From positions 1 to 8,305 of the forward strand of contig JADLGZ010000065.1 in NCBI GenBank assembly GCA_020849075.1: a stretch of DNA of 8,305 nucleotides, in the 5' to 3' direction. The DNA comes from Fimbriimonadaceae bacterium (GTDB lineage Bacteria; Armatimonadota; Fimbriimonadia; Fimbriimonadales; Fimbriimonadaceae). Below are positions 6,152 through 8,305 of the stretch, piece by piece (positions within the stretch are counted from its first letter, which is position 1; every line of letters begins with the position of its first letter). The translations under genes were made by a program, and so were the position numbers. The notes under the pieces were generated by a model. The model was not told where the DNA came from, made no database searches, and saw nothing but the letters and a program-made list of their open reading frames with translations.

Positions 6152-6169
6152 CTACTTCCCCTCCAATGC
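6142..6169 (-). repeat. Junction repeat J1, copy B (28 bp, identical to 6861-6888)
   Basis: This is a perfect 28-bp direct repeat of 6861-6888. On the minus strand it starts GCATTGGAGGGGAAGTAG and runs into the start codon and first residues (MPD) of the Cys-rich gene. It encodes ALEGK-stop in the upstream frame, and the GGAGG inside it is the ribosome binding site for the next gene. Confidence 0.95.
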
Positions 6170-6214
6170 GGCAATGGAGCATCGGCGCATGAGTGCGGGC
6201 CAACGATCAGTCAT
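6152..6214 (-). CDS. 20-codon micro-ORF ending ALEGK, possible gene remnant
   Basis: The ATG at 6214 overlaps the last 8 nt of the upstream nuclease-like gene. The frame reads MTDRWPALMRRCSI then AALEGK and stops at the TAG that abuts the next start. Its last five residues are identical to the C-termini of two full-size genes ending at 6871 and 7430. It has no recognisable fold. The simplest reading is that it is the tail end of a duplicated gene carried along with J1, or a short ORF that keeps ribosomes on the message until the next ribosome binding site. Confidence 0.3.
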   Translation of the reverse strand: MTDRWPALMRRCSIAALEGK

Positions 6215-6644
6215 CTGGATTTACCCTCTGAAACTCACCGCTTGCCTTACGGCACAAAGCAATCAAGTGCACCATCTCAGATTGCCAATGGTGATCGACT
6301 GGCATAGCATCCTTAATAACACGCACCACCCTTCCGTGAACTTCAAGAAGTCCCCAATTAGGCGGCAACGTCGTTGGGTCAATCAATTGCTGATGGGTCA
6401 TGAAATAGCGAAATCGGCCCATCCCCATAAATGGTGATTCTCTAAACATCTTTCTGGCGTCAGCGCGAAAGTCAGCAAGCGTCGTCTTGCATTCGACTAG
6501 CGTTGATTGCCCTCTGTAATTCCAACCGATGGCGTCAGGTTGCTCAATTACCGATTGAGACCTAGGCTCAGTAGCAACCACGCAACATCGGCAGCGACTA
6601 GACAGCCATTTAGCAGCACGATCTACGAGCTCGCTATGCGTCAT
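6207..6644 (-). CDS. PD-(D/E)XK nuclease-like phage protein, 145 aa
   Basis: The ATG at 6644 has GGAGG 7 nt upstream and overlaps the TGA of a J2 micro-ORF. The core contains Glu34, the motif P36-D37-A-I-G-W, then 14 residues later a strand TLVECK with Glu51-Cys-Lys53, i.e. a canonical PD-x(n)-(D/E)xK arrangement. The stretch ECKTTLADFRADARK is characteristic of a phage and bacterial nuclease-like family I recognise by its 'VECK.s.aDF.aD..K' signature. Next come FRYFMTHQQLIDPTTLPP and NWGLLEVHGRVVRVIK, also typical. Length agrees with a single-domain member. The protein probably binds or cuts DNA, and whether the target is host, rival or phage DNA is unknown. It follows a Cys-rich mini-gene, as does the other nuclease-like gene downstream. 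Confidence 0.83.
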   Translation of the reverse strand: MTHSELVDRAAKWLSSRCRCCVVATEPRSQSVIEQPDAIGWNYRGQSTLVECKTTLADFRADARKMFRESPFMGMGRFRYFMTHQQLIDPTTLPPNWGLLEVHGRVVRVIKDAMPVDHHWQSEMVHLIALCRKASGEFQRVNPDD

Positions 6645-6679
6645 ACCCCCGCCTCCGCGTCTTTCAGTGCGCCTTTCAT
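6641..6679 (-). CDS. Possible 12-codon micro-ORF in repeat J2 (copy A)
   Basis: The ATG at 6679 overlaps the TGA of the Cys-rich gene, and its own TGA overlaps the ATG of the nuclease-like gene, so it links the two by successive ATGA overlaps. It reads MKGALKDAEAGV. The first eight residues are identical to those encoded in the other J2 copy. It could act purely in translational coupling. Confidence 0.3.
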   Translation of the reverse strand: MKGALKDAEAGV

Positions 6680-6686
6680 TCGGGGG
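6654..6686 (-). repeat. Junction repeat J2, copy A (33 bp, identical to 5965-5997)
   Basis: This is the second perfect copy of the 33-bp element. In this copy the base after the repeat creates GGAGG, giving the downstream nuclease-like gene a proper ribosome binding site. In copy B the next bases are a start codon instead. Confidence 0.95.
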
Positions 6687-6870
6687 CCTCTATTGGTTTC
6701 AGCCGAAACGGAACCCTTTTTGCGATATCCCAAAATGATTTGCATGTCCCATCCTCCTCAAGAGGAACTTCGGTATAGCAACACTGGTATTCACTCCAGA
6801 CCATTCGGAACCTAGCGCACTGGTTCTTCTGCTGGCATCCATCACCACGGCAAGCGGCATAGTCAGGCAT
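6676..6870 (-). CDS. Small six-cysteine phage protein, 64 aa
   Basis: The ATG at 6870 abuts the TAG of the upstream gene and has GGAGG 8 nt before it, in repeat J1. Cysteines are at residues 7, 12, 18, 30, 31 and 43: MPDYAACRGDGCQQKNQCAR, then EYQCCYTEV, then DGTCKSFWDI. The order 'C-x4-C-x5-C-x-R-F/Y ... G-x-C-x-x-F' resembles very small Cys-rich proteins seen in phage early or accessory regions (from memory). The cysteines suggest metal binding or a disulfide-stabilised fold. A short basic C-terminal stretch (AKRVPFRLKP) is followed by EAPE. The TGA overlaps an ATG in J2. Function is unknown. It sits directly upstream of the canonical PD-(D/E)XK gene, so joint action is possible. Confidence 0.75.
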   Translation of the reverse strand: MPDYAACRGDGCQQKNQCARFRMVWSEYQCCYTEVPLEEDGTCKSFWDIAKRVPFRLKPIEAPE

Positions 6871-6888
6871 CTACTTCCCCTCCAATGC
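6861..6888 (-). repeat. Junction repeat J1, copy A (28 bp, identical to 6142-6169)
   Basis: In this copy the ALEGK-stop codons are the genuine C-terminus of the 115-aa gene upstream. The embedded GGAGG serves the Cys-rich gene that starts at 6870, and the repeat extends into its first codons (MPD). Confidence 0.95.
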
Positions 6889-7218
6889 TTGCATCAGTGC
6901 CAAAGCGCAAGCCTCGGCGCGGGTTTTGCCAAAGGTGCAGAATCCTTCATTGTTGTAGTTGCACCCAAAACGACCGTCCTCTTTCCAGAGCAACCCATCA
7001 ACCCCCAGCTCCTCTAGCCGATCCAGACACCAGATGATCCAATAGGCGTTCATTGAGAGATCGCCCCACTTCGGACAAAAGCAAAACCCACGGCTTCCTG
7101 CTACGTTTTCCGTGGTGTTTATACGGATCACGTTCGGTATAACCTGCCTATCGCCAATGAACTCAGCCGTATCATGCCACTTCGCGTTAATCAACTCAGC
7201 CAGTCGTTCTAGGTTCAT
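6871..7218 (-). CDS. Phage ABA-sandwich-domain-like protein, 115 aa
   Basis: The ATG at 7218 overlaps the TGA of the upstream gene (ATGA), with AAGGTG about 7 nt upstream. The N-terminal helix is MNLERLAELINAKW. The middle CPKWGDLSMNAYWIIWCLDRL is a strand or turn followed by an amphipathic helix. The C-terminus GKTRAEACALALMQALEGK is a helix with the 'tp.EAi..A.l.AL' texture. This order (N-terminal helix, 'p-x-Y/W-S-x-D/N' plus helix, variable strands, terminal EA-A-A-L helix) matches small phage proteins with the so-called phage ABA sandwich domain, as I remember it. Their function is not established. The last codons lie in J1 and double as the ribosome binding site of the next gene. Confidence 0.75.
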   Translation of the reverse strand: MNLERLAELINAKWHDTAEFIGDRQVIPNVIRINTTENVAGSRGFCFCPKWGDLSMNAYWIIWCLDRLEELGVDGLLWKEDGRFGCNYNNEGFCTFGKTRAEACALALMQALEGK

Positions 7219-7433
7219 TGGGACACCTTATATTTAGGGTCTGATCCTGTATATTCCCTGAGTAGTGGAATCGAGTAGTAGTCCCGATGTTCTCGCTTGA
7301 GTTTCACTAGCTCCGTTACCGTTAGATCAACAGTTCCAGCGTTCACGGAGTCATCGCACATGAAGATGCCCAACCAGCAACAAGACCGAAAGCACTTATC
7401 GCATACGGTAACTAATCGTTCTCGTCTCATCAT
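7215..7433 (-). CDS. Small Cys-rich protein, 72 aa
   Basis: The frame stays open upstream to 7469, but the start is probably ATG 7433 or the adjacent ATG 7430: both lie at the ATGA overlap with the preceding gene, and GGAGG is 4 nt (first ATG) or 7 nt (second ATG) upstream. The second has the better spacing. The N-terminal part carries C11, C14, C18, C19 and C26 (VCDKCFRSCCWLGIFMCDD), a possible metal site. The rest is a charged helix VTELVKLKREHRDYY and a polar tail ending KYKVSQ. No family is recognised. It is the first of three small Cys-rich genes in this operon, each preceded by the same GGAGGGGAA ribosome-binding context. The TGA overlaps the next ATG. Confidence 0.68.
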   Translation of the reverse strand: MMRRERLVTVCDKCFRSCCWLGIFMCDDSVNAGTVDLTVTELVKLKREHRDYYSIPLLREYTGSDPKYKVSQ

Positions 7434-7810
7434 TTCCCCTCCAATGCGGTGCGGATATCGGATACCCACTGCTTCAAGTTCCTCGATGCTTCATTTCGAC
7501 TCATTGATGGTTGCGTGCATGGCGGATAGTCGTTCAATGCTTCTGCGATTATCATGCACTCATCACTGAGATTCTTTAACGCGAACTCCAACTCCCTCAC
7601 CCTCTCCTCAGCTTTGGCAAGGGCGGCGGTAAGTGGTTTTGCCTTGACTGCCAATTCAAAGCAGTCATCCAGTGAATTGCGAATGATTGACTTCTGGTTC
7701 TCTGCCCACGCTGGATCACTTTCGCCTAACCGGTCTAACTCATCTAGCAACTGGTTGATCGCTTCACGGGCTAAGTCGTAGTCAATTACCATCTGCTTGT
7801 CTTCGTTCAT
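7430..7810 (-). CDS. Coiled-coil accessory phage protein, 126 aa
   Basis: The ATG at 7810 overlaps the TGA of the upstream gene, and GAGGAAG lies about 6 nt before it, within the upstream gene's last codons. The protein is almost entirely helical and charged: LAREAINQLLDELDRLGESD, then SLDDCFELAVKAKPLTAALAKAEERVRELEFALKNLSDECMIIAEALND. The latter shows heptad-like hydrophobic spacing of a coiled coil. The C-terminus is SDIRTALEGK. No catalytic motif, signal peptide or membrane segment is present. Proteins of this look are common in phage accessory operons and have no assigned role. Oligomerisation is likely. Confidence 0.78.
   Translation of the reverse strand: MNEDKQMVIDYDLAREAINQLLDELDRLGESDPAWAENQKSIIRNSLDDCFELAVKAKPLTAALAKAEERVRELEFALKNLSDECMIIAEALNDYPPCTQPSMSRNEASRNLKQWVSDIRTALEGK
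7434..7449 (-). repeat. J1-like element, short copy C (16 bp)
   Basis: These 16 bp are identical to 6156-6171 in J1 copy B and its flank (minus strand CCGCATTGGAGGGGAA). As in the other copies, they encode ALEG(K) at the end of the upstream gene and supply GGAGG for a small Cys-rich gene. The stop differs: AAATGATG, giving an ATGA overlap instead of TAGATG. Confidence 0.8.
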
Positions 7811-8169
7811 TTCGTCTTCCTCAGCGCATTAGTCGCCATGTCGTAAATGACATCATCTGTGTGGTTGATGGAACCTGCTCGCTTTCTGATCTTCATTAAG
7901 CCAGACTCTAGTTGCCGCATCCTAGCAAGAACCGGGTTGATCTCGTTGCGAGACTCTAGTGTCCATTCGCGCCACTTATCAACCTCTGCCGTTAGTCGTT
8001 CAATCTCCGCCTGACCTGAGTCTAGAACGAAGATGATGCCGTGACGATCCTTCGGCGGCAATTTCACTAATGCTTTGCGAACGTCACGCATCGTGTAGGG
8101 CAATGATTCCTCTGCTTCCTTTTGTTGCATAACTAACTCCTCGTATGGGATTCCGTAGGGTCCTGTCAT
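7807..8169 (-). CDS. Coiled-coil accessory phage protein, 120 aa
   Basis: The ATG at 8169 has a perfect AGGAGG 8 nt upstream (8183-8178) and overlaps the TGA of the upstream gene. The N-terminal part (MTGPYGIPYEELVMQQKEAEESLPYTMRDVRKALVKLPPKD) is partly disordered then helical. Residues 50-105 (SGQAEIERLTAEVDKWREWTLESRNEINPVLARMRQLESGLMKIRKR) form a long charged amphipathic helix typical of a coiled coil. The last residues, ALRKTK, encode the ribosome binding site of the next gene. Function is unknown. It carries the strongest ribosome binding site of the minus operon, so it may be translated at a high level. Confidence 0.78.
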   Translation of the reverse strand: MTGPYGIPYEELVMQQKEAEESLPYTMRDVRKALVKLPPKDRHGIIFVLDSGQAEIERLTAEVDKWREWTLESRNEINPVLARMRQLESGLMKIRKRAGSINHTDDVIYDMATNALRKTK

Positions 8170-8305
8170 AACGCTAACCTCCTGTATTTCTTTATGGACG
8201 AAAAGTGATCTGGACTAGCGTCTTTAGATGGTTCCGCCTTGTCATTAAGGTAGTGAAGGAATAGCCCACCTTTATCTGCGTGGTCCTGAGATATTTCGCG
8301 CTCGC
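8166..8305 (-). CDS. C-terminal fragment of an unknown gene (runs off the right edge)
   Basis: One minus-strand frame is open from the window edge to a TGA at 8168-8166, giving 45 residues in the fragment: EREISQDHADKGGLFLHYLN, then DKAEPSKDASPDHFSSIKKYRRLAL. The other two frames are closed by stops. The hydrophilic composition and the ATGA overlap with the next gene, the same junction type used throughout this operon, support a real coding end. Too little is visible to assign a function. It shows that the operon continues to the right of the window. Confidence 0.6.
   Translation of the reverse strand, partial: EREISQDHADKGGLFLHYLNDKAEPSKDASPDHFSSIKKYRRLAL
8178..8183 (-). promoter_or_regulatory. 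Strong Shine-Dalgarno AGGAGG
   Basis: The minus strand reads AGGAGG with 8 nt to the ATG at 8169, inside the 3' codons of the upstream gene. It confirms that start. Confidence 0.85.

Noticed and set aside
7434..7469. Longer upstream start for the 72-aa Cys-rich gene
   Set aside because: It would overlap deep into the preceding gene. The ATG pair at 7433/7430 has GGAGG and the ATGA junction used elsewhere in the operon.

Overview
The window looks like part of a tailed bacteriophage genome, either a free phage, a prophage or a metagenomic viral contig. Virion-type genes lie on the + strand on the left. A tightly packed operon of small accessory genes lies on the - strand on the right. The two blocks meet tail to tail at about 5456-5469. 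Base composition is moderate and looks even. No rRNA, tRNA, integrase, transposase or CRISPR array is visible, and the host cannot be named from the sequence.

Left block (1-5469, + strand): the window opens inside the C-terminal part of a large protein that resembles the ends of giant phage polyvalent or injected virion proteins. A 230-bp gap follows. It holds a likely intrinsic terminator and, on the opposite strand, a probable small membrane protein. Seven close-packed + strand genes come next (163, 151, 47, 102, 195, 370 and 430 aa). The 47-aa Met/Trp-rich gene is short and easily missed. The last two look like receptor-contact or fibre proteins: one carries a duplicated beta-sandwich, the other a Gly/Val-rich tandem-repeat shaft.

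Right block (8305-5456, - strand): reading leftwards there is a C-terminal fragment, two coiled-coil proteins, a small Cys-rich protein, a phage ABA-sandwich-like protein, a second small Cys-rich protein, a PD-(D/E)XK nuclease-like protein, a third small Cys-rich protein (zinc-ribbon/RING-like), and a second, different PD-(D/E)XK-fold candidate. Most genes are joined by 4-nt ATGA overlaps or directly abutting stop/start codons. This implies one transcript with translational coupling, driven from a promoter outside the window.

The most interesting structure is in 5965-6888. Two modules of the form [constant junction J1] - [Cys-rich mini-gene] - [constant junction J2] - [nuclease-like gene] follow each other. 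J1 (28 bp) and J2 (33 bp) are perfectly identical between modules, while the genes between them are unrelated apart from the few codons contributed by the junctions. J1 is both the C-terminal codons (ALEGK-stop) of the upstream frame and the ribosome binding site of the next gene. A shorter J1-like copy at 7434-7449 also precedes a Cys-rich mini-gene. This resembles an exchangeable cassette slot for accessory phage genes, possibly host-takeover or anti-defence genes. A second notable signal is the fibre repeat: two adjacent 22-residue units are identical in protein but differ synonymously in 18 of 22 codons.
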